This document shows positions 29,355 through 38,814 of a stretch of DNA of 64,000 nucleotides, in pieces. Location: the NCBI RefSeq assembly GCF_014489515.1, contig NZ_CP060782.1, positions 1,488,001-1,552,000 on the forward strand. Direction: 5' to 3'. The notes beneath the pieces are model-generated. The model had not been told where the DNA came from and did no database searches. It was given only the letters and a program-made list of their open reading frames with translations. The stretch is from Sphingomonas sediminicola. Lineage in GTDB: Bacteria > Pseudomonadota > Alphaproteobacteria > Sphingomonadales > Sphingomonadaceae. The position numbers and the translations under genes are program-made. Within the stretch, counting starts at the first letter, position 1, and every line of letters begins with the position of its first letter.

Positions 29355-30014
29355 ATGTCGTGGACTGAAGAGCGGATTGAGCGCCTGAAGGCGATGTGGA
29401 CGGAAGGCGCGACCGCCAGCCAGATCGCCGACGAGCTTGGGGGCGTCAGCCGCAACGCGGTCATCGGCAAGGCGCATCGCCTCGGCCTCGAAGCCCGTCC
29501 GTCGCCCGTGAAGCCGGGCGAAGAGAAAGAGCATCGCAGTCCCGCCGCCGCCGCGCCAACGCCGAAGCCCGCTCCGGCCGAGCGTCCCGCGCCTCGCCCG
29601 GCAGCGGCTGCCGCCGCGCCCGAGCAGGCAGCGCCCGCTCATCCGGCGCCGCAGCGCCAGCGCGCCCAGTCCGACAATATTCAGTACCGCTCGATCGGTC
29701 CGGGCGGCTTTATCCGCCAGGGCCCAGGCGACCAGCAGGCGCCGATTCCGCCCGCTCCACCGCGCCGGCTCGTTCCAGCCAAGCCGAGCCCCGAGGTCGC
29801 CGACAAGACGAGCCTGCTCGATCTCAACGACCGCATCTGCAAGTGGCCGATGGGTCACCCCGGCGAGCCCGACTTCCACTTCTGCGGCAACGCCTCGAAC
29901 CCAGGCTTCCCGTATTGCGTCGAGCATTGCGGAGTGGCCTACCAGGCGCAGCTTCCGCGCCGCGACCGTCGCCCGCCGCCACCGCTTCCGTTCGGCGGCC
30001 CCCGCGTCCGCTAA
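29355..30014 (+). CDS. gcrA: Cell-cycle regulator GcrA
   Basis: Alphaproteobacterial sigma70 cofactor that acts at promoters carrying CcrM-methylated GANTC sites. The 219-residue product starts MSWTEERIERLKAMWTEGAT, an HTH-like DNA-binding domain (1-48, with SRNAVIGKAHRLGL), followed by a long Ala/Pro-rich linker (55-140) and the conserved C-terminal sigma-binding domain with CKWPMGHPGEPDFHFCGN and FPYCVEHC. The linker is longer than I would expect for Caulobacter GcrA (173 residues overall, from memory). Confidence 0.95.
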   Translation: MSWTEERIERLKAMWTEGATASQIADELGGVSRNAVIGKAHRLGLEARPSPVKPGEEKEHRSPAAAAPTPKPAPAERPAPRPAAAAAAPEQAAPAHPAPQRQRAQSDNIQYRSIGPGGFIRQGPGDQQAPIPPAPPRRLVPAKPSPEVADKTSLLDLNDRICKWPMGHPGEPDFHFCGNASNPGFPYCVEHCGVAYQAQLPRRDRRPPPPLPFGGPRVR

Positions 30015-30017
30015 AGC

Positions 30018-32722
30018 CTAGCGCGCGTCCGCGAGGGCGCGCTCTTGAGCTTTCAGGAAAGTTCGAAGCGCCGCGCGTGCTGCCGGCCATCCCTTGTCGT
30101 GCTCGAGAGGGATGTGGTTTTCGGAATCGATCATCACCAGCTCCGATTTCCGGATCTGCGCTGCCAGCGTCTCGGAGCAGCTTGGCGGGATGATCCGGTC
30201 CCCGCGGCTGTGCATGATCAAGGTCGGCGCCTCGATCTTCGCCAGTAGGGGTCGCAGGTCGATGGTCCTGAAGACGTCCTGCAATTGCTCGCTCAGCACG
30301 CTGATCGTTCCGAGGCGGTCCACGAACCAGTCCATCATCTCGTTGCTCGCGTCGGGCCAGTAGAGCGCGCCGAGCATACGAGCGAACGAAACCCGGTCGC
30401 TCGGCGCATAGCCGCGACCGAGATTGAGCAGGGTCTCACGCCGCTGGATCTCCTCGGGATCAGCCCGTACTCCGAAGCCTTCGGCATAGCCCCCGACCAG
30501 GACCATCCTCCGGACCCGCTCCGGAAAGCGCGCTGCGAATGCGATCGCGACGAGAACGCCATGGGACATCCCGAAGATGTCGAACGTCTCCAACTCCGCG
30601 TCGTCCACGACGGCGATGAAGTCCTCAAGTAGCGACTCGAAGTCCCAGCGCTGCGGATCCGGGTCCGACAGGCCGACGCCGCGCATATCCGACCGGATCA
30701 GGCGCCGCCCGCGCAACGCCTCTTCCATCCAGTGGCTCCAGGTCGGAGCAGCAAAGTCCTTCTCAACCTGATGAAACCAGACCGCGGGCATGGCCATGGG
30801 GAAGCCATCGCCCACGCTGGACCATGCGATCTTCGCGCCATCCGAGGAAGTGCAGACCTCATTCTGCTCCGCCGTCTTCGCCTCCGCGATCACGGCATCG
30901 CTCCCCTCGCCCTCGGACTTCAGGAACTGCCGAGCGTGCTTCACGAACTCGTGCCACCCTGGCTCCTTCTCCAGAAGGAGGTGATTCTCGCCGTCGATCG
31001 GGATGAAGGTCGCGCCCGGGATGTGCTGGGCCAAATATTCGCCTGCGGTGAACGGCACGACCTGGTCGTCCCGCGAATGGAAGATCAGGGTCGGGACCGT
31101 GACTTTCGGCAATAGGTCGCGGACGTCGATCAGCGACAGCGCACGCTGCAGCTTCACAGCATTCTCCGGCGAGCAGCTGACCCGCTGCATCTCGTTCCAC
31201 CACTTGATCTGCTCCGGCGTACCTTCCGGAATGTAGAGGCTCGTGAAGACCTGACGGTAGGTCGGGTGGTCCGAGCCCCAGCCGACCTCCGTCAGCTTGA
31301 GTAGCGCCTCGCGCCGGGCGATCTCCCCGGGATCACCGCGCGCCGCCCACCCTGCCGAATAGCCGCCGAGAATCAGCAGCCGGCGCACCTTCTCCGGATG
31401 GCGGACCGCATAGGCGATCGCCACGGCGGCGCCCTGGCTGATGGCAAGCAGGTCGAAGCTTTCGAGGCCGGTCGTCTCGACCACGCATTCGAGGTCGTCG
31501 ACGAAGGCGTCAAAAGAGATTTCCGGCGTATCCCAGTCGGACAGGCCGTTCGCGCGCTCATCGTAGCGGATCAAAGTATGGCCGCGCGTGAACTCGTGGA
31601 GCCAGTGCTTCCAGACCGGGCTCTTCCAATCATGCTCGAGGTGATTGAGCCAGTTGGCCGCTTTCACCAGCGGCGGCCCCTCGCCCATCACCGAATAGGC
31701 CAGGCGGGTGCCATCTTTGGCCATCGCATGACGGACGAGCTGCTTCGGAAGGCCAATGCGCTGGGCCTCGCCGCGCGACTTCGCGTCTTCCTCAAACTGG
31801 CGGCGCCAGGTCGCTGGAGGCACTCCGTATTCGCGCTTGAAGGCACGGGTGAACGCGGCTTCCGAATTGAAGCCGACTGAATAGGCCACGTTCGATGCGT
31901 TCTGCTTGCCGTCCCGAAGCATGTTCGCGGCCATGCGCATCCGCCACCGCGCGCAGTAACGCATTGGAGGCTCGCCGATCAGCTCGGCGAACTTCTCGCC
32001 CAGGACGGTTCGCGAAACGCCCGCCTCGCGCGCGAGGCTTTCGACATCAAGGTCCTCGGCGTAGCGGCTGTGGATAATCGACAGCGCCTTGGTCACTGCC
32101 GGGTCCGTCAGTCCGCGAAGCCAGCCGCTCGCGCCGAACGGCAGGTGATCGACATATTCCCGGACGGCCTGCGTCAGGAATAGCTCGGCAAGTTTCGCCA
32201 CGACTTCCGAAGATGGTTTCTGCTCGGCCAGGAAGCGCATCGACGTGTCGAGCCATTCGGCCTCCCCCCAACGATCTTTAGGGTCAGGAGCGGTGGAAGA
32301 GCATCGAGAAGGGGATGGTCGCTGCTGTTCGCGGCCTCGAGGAAGCCGCACCACACTTCGGCCTTCGCACCGTCGGTCCCGGTCGAGACCCGGTGGACCC
32401 CATCGGCCGTAATCTTGCTAATTTCGTTCGCGTCCGTCGGGGGAAGGCCGGCCCTGCTCGCCAACCTATGAGGTTCATTTCGCGGAATGATGGCGACGGA
32501 GCCCGCTTCAAGTGTCACCGGAGCCATGCCCTCGACTTCGACGATCAGCTTGCCCGAGCGAACATAGTGATAGCTGATGAGCTTGTCGGGCACCGGGAAG
32601 AAGGGCTCGAAATGCCCGGGGGTGAACTCGGCGGCGACGCAAAAGTCTCCACTGAACTCCCCGTCGACGACCACGCCCCCTCTGAGGCGAAGCGAGCTCA
32701 GGATATCGTCCAGAACGTCCAT
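30018..32722 (-). CDS. AraC-type regulator (cupin + HTH) fused to two alpha/beta-hydrolase domains, one frameshift
   Basis: A composite protein of about 900 residues once one base is added in the GGGGGG run near 32270. Order: N-terminal cupin_6-type sensor domain (1-150; MDVLDDILSSLRLRGGVVVD, AGSVAIIPRNEPHRL); AraC HTH pair (about 207-308; DVESLAREAGVSRTVLGEKF and VAYSVGFNSEAAFTRAFKRE); alpha/beta-hydrolase 1 (about 335-605; nucleophile AISQG, acid HSRDDQ, His in GENHLL); hydrolase 2 (about 625-895; GMSHG, HSRGDR, SENHIPL). Both triads look intact. Cytoplasmic by inference. ATG 32722 follows GGAG. Divergent from the AurF-like operon, which it may regulate. I know alpha/beta hydrolases of this type fused to other DNA-binding domains, but a duplicated copy on an AraC regulator seems unusual. 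Confidence 0.85.
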
Positions 32723-32736
32723 CGATAGCTCCGCGG

Positions 32737-32750
32737 CGCATACGTATGCG
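32737..32750. promoter_or_regulatory. Perfect 14-base palindrome upstream of the AraC-hydrolase gene
   Basis: CGCATACGTATGCG is self-complementary over all 14 bases and ends 15 bases upstream of ATG 32722. Its position at the regulator's own start suggests an autoregulatory operator (inference). Confidence 0.45.
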
Positions 32751-32845
32751 GCGTTTCAGTCAAGTTATCCGGCAAGCCGGTCATGTTTGCAAACGAGTCG
32801 CAAGTGTAGAGACCGCATCATCGAGTTGAAAGCCCGTCCAGTTGG

Positions 32846-32867
32846 TTCGGAAAGCATTGCTTCCGAA
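32846..32867. promoter_or_regulatory. Inverted repeat TTCGGAA-N8-TTCCGAA
   Basis: Seven-base arms separated by 8 bases that are themselves nearly symmetrical (AGCATTGC). It lies 42 bases before the small ORF at 32909 that heads the AurF-like cluster, a position suited to a transcription-factor site. Confidence 0.45.
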
Positions 32868-32908
32868 GACGTGGCTTCTTGTACCTAGAAAAATCAAGGG
32901 GATCTGAA

Positions 32909-33025
32909 ATGCCAAGTATTGAAAGGGATATACGTGCGCGAAGAGCAGTGGTGCTCTTCTTCGCCGTTGTTTCCGGGGTCTCTGCAGTTGCGACTGCGGT
33001 GATGCCCGCGATTGTACACGCTTAA
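32909..33025 (+). CDS. 38-residue membrane or secreted peptide
   Basis: Short frame from ATG 32909, preceded by AAGGGGAT, to TAA 33025. It encodes a basic N-terminus (ERDIRARRA) followed by one hydrophobic stretch (VVLFFAVVSGVSAVATAVM) and ends AIVHA, so it looks like a single-pass membrane peptide or a bare signal peptide. It stops 19 bases before the AurF-like gene and is probably co-transcribed. Could be a leader peptide; function unknown. Confidence 0.5.
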   Translation: MPSIERDIRARRAVVLFFAVVSGVSAVATAVMPAIVHA

Positions 33026-33044
33026 GTCAAACCAAGGGAATATC

Positions 33045-33949
33045 ATGTATCACGACTTCAACTATGAAGCGACGCTCTCATCGTCGCTTAGGGCCCAGTG
33101 GCAGCTCGACGACGTCCTTCGGGAAGACCAGGAGCTGGATTTCAGCCGTAACTTCATGCCGGAGAGCCTGGCTCGCACCGGCGCGATCAGCAGCCTGAAT
33201 GCTTTCGAGCAAAAGGTCCTGAACCAGATCTCGGCCCACCAGTATCTGACGATCTTCGGGGTGGTCGAGGAATTCATCCTTCCGTTCCTGCTCGATCATG
33301 CTCGTCCGCACTTGCTCAACGACGACTGGCGCGTCCGCGCGATCCTCAACTTCGCGAGCGAGGAAGCGAAGCACATCCACCTGTTCAAGCGCTATCATGC
33401 GGCGTTCGCACGGGGCTTCCCGGTCGAATGCGAAATGATCGGTCCGTCCGAGGCGATCGGCGCGGAAGTGCTCCGCCACGACCCGCTCGCGGTCGGTCTC
33501 GTCATTCTGATGATCGAGTGGATGACCCAGCAGCACTACCTGGGCAGCATCAAGGACGATGGCGACATCGACCCGCTGTTCAAGAGCCTGATGAAGAATC
33601 ACTGGGTCGAAGAAGCCCAGCACGCGAAGCTCGACACCCTGATCGTCGACGCTCTTGCGGAAGGCCGTACCGAGGAGGAGATCGACGCCGCAATCGACGA
33701 GTTCTTCGAGATCGGGGGTTCCTCGACAACGGACTGAAAGCCCAGGCCGCCTACAATCTAGACGCGCTCGAGAAGGTGATCGGCCGCAAGCTCGAGGACC
33801 GCGCGGAGATTGAGGAGCAGCAGCACCAGGCCGCACGCTGGACCTACATCGGTTCCGGCATGGTCCACGAGCGCTTCAAGGCGACGCTTCTGAACATCTC
33901 GGCGAACGCCGCGGCCCGCATGGCGGAAGCCGCTCCCGTCTTCGCCTGA
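33045..33949 (+). CDS. AurF-like di-iron N-oxygenase family protein, one frameshift
   Basis: Ferritin-like di-iron protein, about 301 residues after adding one G in the GGGGG run near 33717. Ligand spacing matches p-aminobenzoate N-oxygenase AurF (PF11583): Glu75/76 (GVVEEF), Glu107-x2-His110 (ASEEAKH), Glu158 (IEWM), His186-x3-Glu190-x2-His193 (NHWVEEAQH). C-terminal part (NGLKAQAAYNLDALEKVIGR to AAPVFA) is in the second frame. AAGGGA precedes ATG 33045. Followed by osmC-like and methyltransferase genes. It may oxidise an amine or another small molecule; the substrate cannot be read from sequence. Confidence 0.75.
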
Positions 33950-33976
33950 ACCCGATGAACCCAAAGGAGAATGTGA

Positions 33977-34540
33977 ATGTTGGACACCGTAAAGAATGCG
34001 CCCGTGAACGGGCTCGACCTCGAAGCCCTCGGCGAAGTCGTCGAAGCGATCGAGAAGGACTCGTCAAAGGGCATCGTCGGCTTTGACGTCGTCACCCGCT
34101 GGAAAGGCCAGACGCGCAGCGAGACGACCGTGACCGGCTTCGACATCGGCGGCGAGCGCGTCGAGCGCAGCCACAAGATCGTTGCCGACGAGCCGTACGA
34201 GCTGCTCGGCGCCGACACCGCCCCGAACCCGCAGGAACTGCTGATGGCGGCGTTCAATGCCTGCATCACCGTTGGTTACGTCGCCGGTGCGTCGCTCAAG
34301 GGAATCACGCTGGAATCGCTCGAGATCCGCACCAAGGGTCAACTCGACCTGCGCGGCTTCCTCGGCCTCAGCGACGCGGTGCCCCCGGGCTACGAGCACG
34401 TCGACTACGAAGTCGTCATCAAGGGTGACGGATCGGCCGCGGATTTCGAGGAGATCCACCAGACGGTCATGAAGACGTCGCCCAACTACTTCAACATGAG
34501 CCGTCCGATCAAATTGAACGGAACGCTCAGCGTCGGCTGA
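33977..34540 (+). CDS. OsmC-family protein
   Basis: A 187-residue OsmC/Ohr-fold protein. The peroxidatic-type Cys lies in MAAFNACITVGYVAGA, at the start of the central helix, after GADTAPNPQELL. The second conserved Cys of true OsmC/Ohr peroxidases appears to be absent (the region reads SPNYFNMSRP), so peroxidase activity is uncertain. ATG 33977 follows AAAGGAGAATGTGA. It lies 27 bases after the AurF-like gene and 56 before the methyltransferase, clearly one cluster. Confidence 0.85.
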   Translation: MLDTVKNAPVNGLDLEALGEVVEAIEKDSSKGIVGFDVVTRWKGQTRSETTVTGFDIGGERVERSHKIVADEPYELLGADTAPNPQELLMAAFNACITVGYVAGASLKGITLESLEIRTKGQLDLRGFLGLSDAVPPGYEHVDYEVVIKGDGSAADFEEIHQTVMKTSPNYFNMSRPIKLNGTLSVG

Positions 34541-34596
34541 CGCACGATACGGCGCCGCGTCTCCGGGCGCGGCGCCACTCAATAAGGGGTGTGAGA

Positions 34597-35430
34597 ATGT
34601 CAGACCTGGTTATCGATAAGATCAATCCGAACAAGGCCCTTTGGGAAAAGGGCGACTTCACCCGCATCGCCGACACGATGCGGCAGAGCGGCGAGGAGCT
34701 CGTGAGCACGCTCGGCATCACGCCGAGCATGAACGTGCTGGACCTCGGCTGCGGCGACGGAACGACCGCCCTTCCGGCCGCGAAGCTCGGCGCAACCGTC
34801 ACCGGCGTCGACATTGCGGCCAACCTCGTTGCTGCAGGCAATAAGCGCGCTGCCTCGGCCGGCCTCACCAACCTTCACTTCCGCGAAGGCGATGCGTCGA
34901 ACCTCGAGGGCATCGATTCCGACAAGTACGACCTGGTCGTCAGCATCTTCGGTGCGATGTTCGCCCCTCGGCCGTTCGACGTGGCCAAGGAGATGGTCCG
35001 CGTCACCAAGCCCGGCGGCCGCATCGTCATGGGCAACTGGATCCCCGGCGACCCGACGCTCGTCGCTCAGATCCTGAAGATCAGCGCCGCCTACACTCCA
35101 CCCCCGCCCGAGGGCTTCGTTTCGCCGATGACCTGGGGCGACGAAAACCAGGTCCGCGAGCGCTTTGAGACCGCAGGAATCAAGCCGGAGAACGTCGGTT
35201 TCGAGCGGGTGACATGGCTCTTCCGTCTGCCGGGACCGCCGCGCGAGCTGCTGGCGACCTTCCGCGACTATTACGGTCCGACCATGAACGCCTTCGAAGC
35301 GGCCTCGAAGGCTGGCCGAGCCGATCAGCTGGAGGCCGAGCTCATGGCCCTGTTCGAGTCCCAGAACCGCGGCGGCGACAGCACGGAAGTGCCCGCCACC
35401 TTCCTCAAAGTCACAGCAAAGAAAGGCTGA
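34597..35430 (+). CDS. Class I SAM-dependent methyltransferase
   Basis: A 277-residue methyltransferase with the motif I loop VLDLGCGDGTTALP, acidic motif II GATVTGVDIA, DLVVSIFGAMFAPRP and a post-II segment VTKPGGRIVMGNW (UbiE/Methyltransf_11 style). ATG 34597 with AGGGGTG seven bases upstream is preferred to GTG 34591. Third enzyme of the AurF-like cluster. The C-terminal third (residues 185-277) has FRDYYGPTMNAFEAA, seen in sphingomonad-type relatives; the methyl acceptor is unknown. Confidence 0.85.
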   Translation: MSDLVIDKINPNKALWEKGDFTRIADTMRQSGEELVSTLGITPSMNVLDLGCGDGTTALPAAKLGATVTGVDIAANLVAAGNKRAASAGLTNLHFREGDASNLEGIDSDKYDLVVSIFGAMFAPRPFDVAKEMVRVTKPGGRIVMGNWIPGDPTLVAQILKISAAYTPPPPEGFVSPMTWGDENQVRERFETAGIKPENVGFERVTWLFRLPGPPRELLATFRDYYGPTMNAFEAASKAGRADQLEAELMALFESQNRGGDSTEVPATFLKVTAKKG

Positions 35431-35452
35431 GCGCTCGCGCCCGGGAAACTCC

Positions 35453-35863
35453 ATGCTCCACGCACTCATCGAACGCACGAACCGCCAGTTCCTCGATCGG
35501 CCCAACCGACGCCACGAGCGGCATCGTATTTCACCGCGCCCGCGCACTTCGCCGTCGCTGCCGCATTCCTCGGCCGCGAGCCGGTTCGCGGAGACCTGCG
35601 CCGGGATCGGCGGAACAACGATGCTTCACGACCTGATGCCGGACATCGTCACCGTTACCTTCGGCGCCAGGACCAAGGAGATCCACGCCCGGCTCAAATC
35701 GCGCGGGTGGAAATCCGTCGGTCTCGGTGATTGGCAGGGCGAGCGCGTGCTGGGCGTCTCATTCGGCGGTGATCGCCGGGCGAACTGCACCGCCGACGAT
35801 CTGGTCGAAGCGTTGATTACCGTGGTCGGCGAGATGGAGATCGCCGAGACCCGGATCTGGTAA
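35453..35863 (+). CDS. Hypothetical protein at the end of the AurF-like cluster
   Basis: A 136-residue product with no family I recognise. The N-terminal 50 residues are Arg/His/Pro/Ser-rich and low in complexity; the C-terminal part (VTVTFGARTKEIHARLKSRG, GDWQGERVLGVSFGGD, LVEALITVVGEMEIAE) looks like a compact alpha/beta domain. Starts 22 bases after the methyltransferase and is followed by a strong terminator. A missing base in the N-terminal half could hide a different sequence; an internal ATG at 35621 (MLHDLMPD) is an alternative start. Confidence 0.5.
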   Translation: MLHALIERTNRQFLDRPNRRHERHRISPRPRTSPSLPHSSAASRFAETCAGIGGTTMLHDLMPDIVTVTFGARTKEIHARLKSRGWKSVGLGDWQGERVLGVSFGGDRRANCTADDLVEALITVVGEMEIAETRIW

Positions 35864-35911
35864 CTCCCCGCGTCGGCTCTCCCCTCGACACCCCCCGCCG
35901 ACGCAAAAAGG

Positions 35912-35952
35912 AAGGCCCCGGAGCGCGATCACGCTCCGGGGCCTTTTCTTTT
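35912..35952 (+). terminator. Strong intrinsic terminator ending the AurF-like cluster
   Basis: Perfect 14-base arms AAGGCCCCGGAGCG/CGCTCCGGGGCCTT with a CGATCA loop, then TTCTTTT. The opposite strand also has a T-rich end (CTTTTTGCG), so it may act for hsp20 as well. Confidence 0.93.
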
Positions 35953-35967
35953 CGCTAAGCCAATGCC

Positions 35968-36477
35968 TTACGCGTGCTCAGCCTCGGCATCCACTGTCTG
36001 CTTCGAAGCAGGCTTCTCACCGCCCTCGATTGCAGACTGCTTGCCCTCGGCACCGCCGATGTCGATCTTCCGCGGCTTCATCGCCTCGGGGATCTCACGC
36101 ACCAGCTCGATTGCTAGCAGGCCGTCCTTCAGGTCCGCACCGCGCACCTGGATATGGTCGGCGAGCGCGAAACGCCGCTCGAACGAGCGCGTCGCAATCC
36201 CGCGATACACATAGTCCTGGCCGCGGTTCTCCGACTCCTCGCTCTTCTTGCCGCTGACGAGCAGCACGTTCTGCTGGGCAGTGATGTCGATCTCTTCGGG
36301 CTTGAAGCCAGCGACGGCCAGCTCGATGCGATACTCGTTGTCGCCAAGCTTGATCAGGTCGAACGGGGGATAGTTCTCCTGGGTCTGGCTGGCGCTGCTG
36401 TTCTCGAGCATGTCAAACAGCCGGTCGAAGCCGACGGTGGAACGCCGGAACGGCGCAAAGTCGAAAGCACTACGCAT
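35968..36477 (-). CDS. Small heat-shock protein Hsp20 (IbpA-like)
   Basis: Alpha-crystallin-domain holdase of 169 residues. N-terminus MRSAFDFAPFRRSTVGFDRL is typical of IbpA-like proteins; the alpha-crystallin domain spans about 40-130 (YRIELAVAGFKPEEID, LLVSGKK, YRGIATRSFERRFALAD, LKDGLLAIELVREIPE); the C-terminal tail is long and acidic/Ala-rich, with RKIDIGG in place of a classic IxI. GGAGGACAAG precedes ATG 36477. It is a typical sigma32-dependent gene, but I did not find a clear heat-shock promoter. Confidence 0.92.
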   Translation of the reverse strand: MRSAFDFAPFRRSTVGFDRLFDMLENSSASQTQENYPPFDLIKLGDNEYRIELAVAGFKPEEIDITAQQNVLLVSGKKSEESENRGQDYVYRGIATRSFERRFALADHIQVRGADLKDGLLAIELVREIPEAMKPRKIDIGGAEGKQSAIEGGEKPASKQTVDAEAEHA

Positions 36478-36661
36478 GTCTTGTCCTCCAATTTGAGCAA
36501 CAAGGCGGGCTTGGGCATGAGGCCTCGGCCCCGTCACCGGACCCGTGTGGCGCCCGGCACAGTGGATTTGGAAACGCCCTTTCCAATTTCAAGCCTGTGG
36601 AAAACACCTAGTCGCAAGCTTGGCACGGCTTGAATCCGCGCCCTATAGCTGTTCCCACATC

Positions 36662-38655
36662 ATGGCAGACCTGTTCGCTTCCCCCGCCGCTGCGCCCTCA
36701 CCTGAAAGCTACGACGCTTCCTCGATCGAGGTCCTTGAGGGCCTGGAGCCCGTCCGCCGCCGCCCCGGCATGTACATCGGCGGCACCGACGCCCGGGCGC
36801 TCCACCACCTCGCCGCCGAGGTCATCGACAATGCGATGGACGAGGCGGTCGCCGGTCACGCCAGCCGCATCGAGGTCACGCTCGAGCCGGGCAACCGCCT
36901 GACCGTCTTCGACAACGGCCGCGGCATTCCCGTCGACCCGCACCCGAAGTATCCGGGCAAGTCCGCGCTCGAGGTCATCATGACCACCCTCCACTCGGGC
37001 GGTAAGTTCGAGGGCAAGGCGTACAGCACCTCCGGCGGCCTCCACGGCGTCGGCGTCAGCGTCGTCAACGCGCTCTCGACCGAGACGATCATCGAGGTTG
37101 CCCGAGACAAGAAACTCTACCGCCAGGCCTTCTCCAGGGGCGTCGCCACCTCCCCGCTCGCAGAGGTCGGCGCTGCCCCAACAGGCGCGGCACCACCGTC
37201 ACCTTCACCCCCGACCCGGAGATCTTCGGCGCCGAGTCCAACTTCGACCCCGGCCGCCTCCTCCGCCTCGTCCGCTCCAAGGCCTATCTCTTCGCGGGCG
37301 TCGAGATCCGCTGGCGCTGCGACCCGTCGCTCGCCTCCGCCGACGTCCCCGAAAGCGCTACCTTCCAGTTCCCCGGCGGCCTCGCCGACAGTCTCGCGCA
37401 GCAGATCGGCGACCGCCCCGCCGTCACCAACCAGCCCTTCGTCGGCAAGCAGGACTTCCCCGCAGCCGACGGCGCGTCGCAGGGCAGCGCCGAATGGGCG
37501 GTCGCCTGGCCGCTCTATTCGGACGGCTCCGAAAGCTATTACTGCAACACCATCCCCACGCCCGACGGCGGCACGCACGAAGCGGGCCTTCGCGCCGCTT
37601 TGACTAAGGGCCTGCGCGCCTTCGGAGAGCTGGTCGGCAACAAGAAGGCGAAGGAGATTACAGCCGACGACGTCTTCAACGGCGTCGAGCTGATGCTGTC
37701 GGTGTTCATCCGCAACCCGCACTTCCAGAGCCAGACCAAGGACCGCCTCACCAGCCTCGAGGCCGCGCGTTTCGTCGAGAATGCGGTCCGCGACCATTTC
37801 GACCATTACCTCGCCGACAATATGGACCGCGGCCGCGCTCTTCTCGGCTCGATCCTCGAGCGGATGGAGGAGCGCCTCCGCCGCCGCGCAGAGCGCGAGG
37901 TCAAACGCAAGACCGCGACCAGCGCCCGCAAGCTCCGCCTCCCCGGCAAGCTCACCGACTGCTCGTCCGACGATCCCGAAGGCACCGAATTGTTTATCGT
38001 CGAAGGCGACAGCGCCGGCGGCTCGGCTAAGCAGGCGCGCGACCGCAAGACGCAGGCGATCCTCCCCATCCGCGGCAAGATCCTCAACGTCGCCAGCGCT
38101 ACCGCCGACAAGATCCGCGCCAATACGGAAATCGCCGACCTCAACCTCGCTCTGGGCTGCGGCAACCGCGACAAGTTCGACGAGGATTCGCTGCGCTACG
38201 AAAAGATCATCATCATGACCGACGCGGACGTAGACGGCGCCCACATCGCGACCTTGCTGATGACCTTCTTCTTCCAGGAAATGCCGGAGCTGGTCCGCCG
38301 CGGCCACCTCTTTCTCGCCCAGCCGCCGCTCTACCGCCTGACCGCCGGAGCGAAGACGCTTTACGCCCGCGACGACGCCCACCGCGCCGAGCTCGAAGCG
38401 ACCGAGTTCAAGGGCAAGAAGGTCGAGGTCAGCCGCTTCAAGGGCCTCGGCGAGATGAACCCGAACCAGCTCAAGGAAACCACCATGGACCCGAAGACGC
38501 GGTCCATGCTGAAGGTGACGCTCCCGTCAGCCTATGAGGATCGGCAGCCGGTCAAGGACCTGGTCGAACGCCTGATGGGCAAGGACCCGGCGGAACGCTT
38601 CAAGTTCATCCAGTCGCGAGCGAGCGCGGTGGATGAAGAGGAGATTGATGCTTAG
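36662..38655 (+). CDS. parE: DNA topoisomerase IV subunit B, one frameshift
   Basis: ATPase subunit of topoisomerase IV, which decatenates daughter chromosomes. GHKL features: EVIDNAMDEAVAG, DNGRGIPVDPHP, STSGGLHGVGVSVVNALS; TOPRIM features: EGDSAGGSAKQARDR, TDADVDGAHI. RANTEIADLNLALGCG favours ParE over GyrB. After GVATSPLAEVGAAP the frame breaks near 37175 and resumes RRGTTVTFTPDPEIFGAESN; one extra C in CCCC gives PNRRGTTV. About 664 residues. ATG 36662 starts MADLFASPAA. Confidence 0.95.
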
Positions 38656-38814
38656 CTAATACAGCTAGCGTCAGCGAAGAAATTCATAATTGCCAAGCGT
38701 ATTTTAATTGGCGTGTTCTTCTTGGCTGCAATTGCAGTTGCATACCTCCTTGTGATGACAGGAACGGGCGGCACTGCTGCACGTTTTGCCGGCACAAAAA
38801 GGATGGAGATTGGA

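Noticed and set aside
30018-32354. Treating the AraC HTH-hydrolase frame and the upstream cupin frame as two genes
   Set aside because: The two frames overlap by about 180 bases only because each continues as nonsense past a GGGGGG run; a one-base addition joins LLTLKIVGG to EAEWLDTSMRF, which fits a single cupin-HTH regulator.
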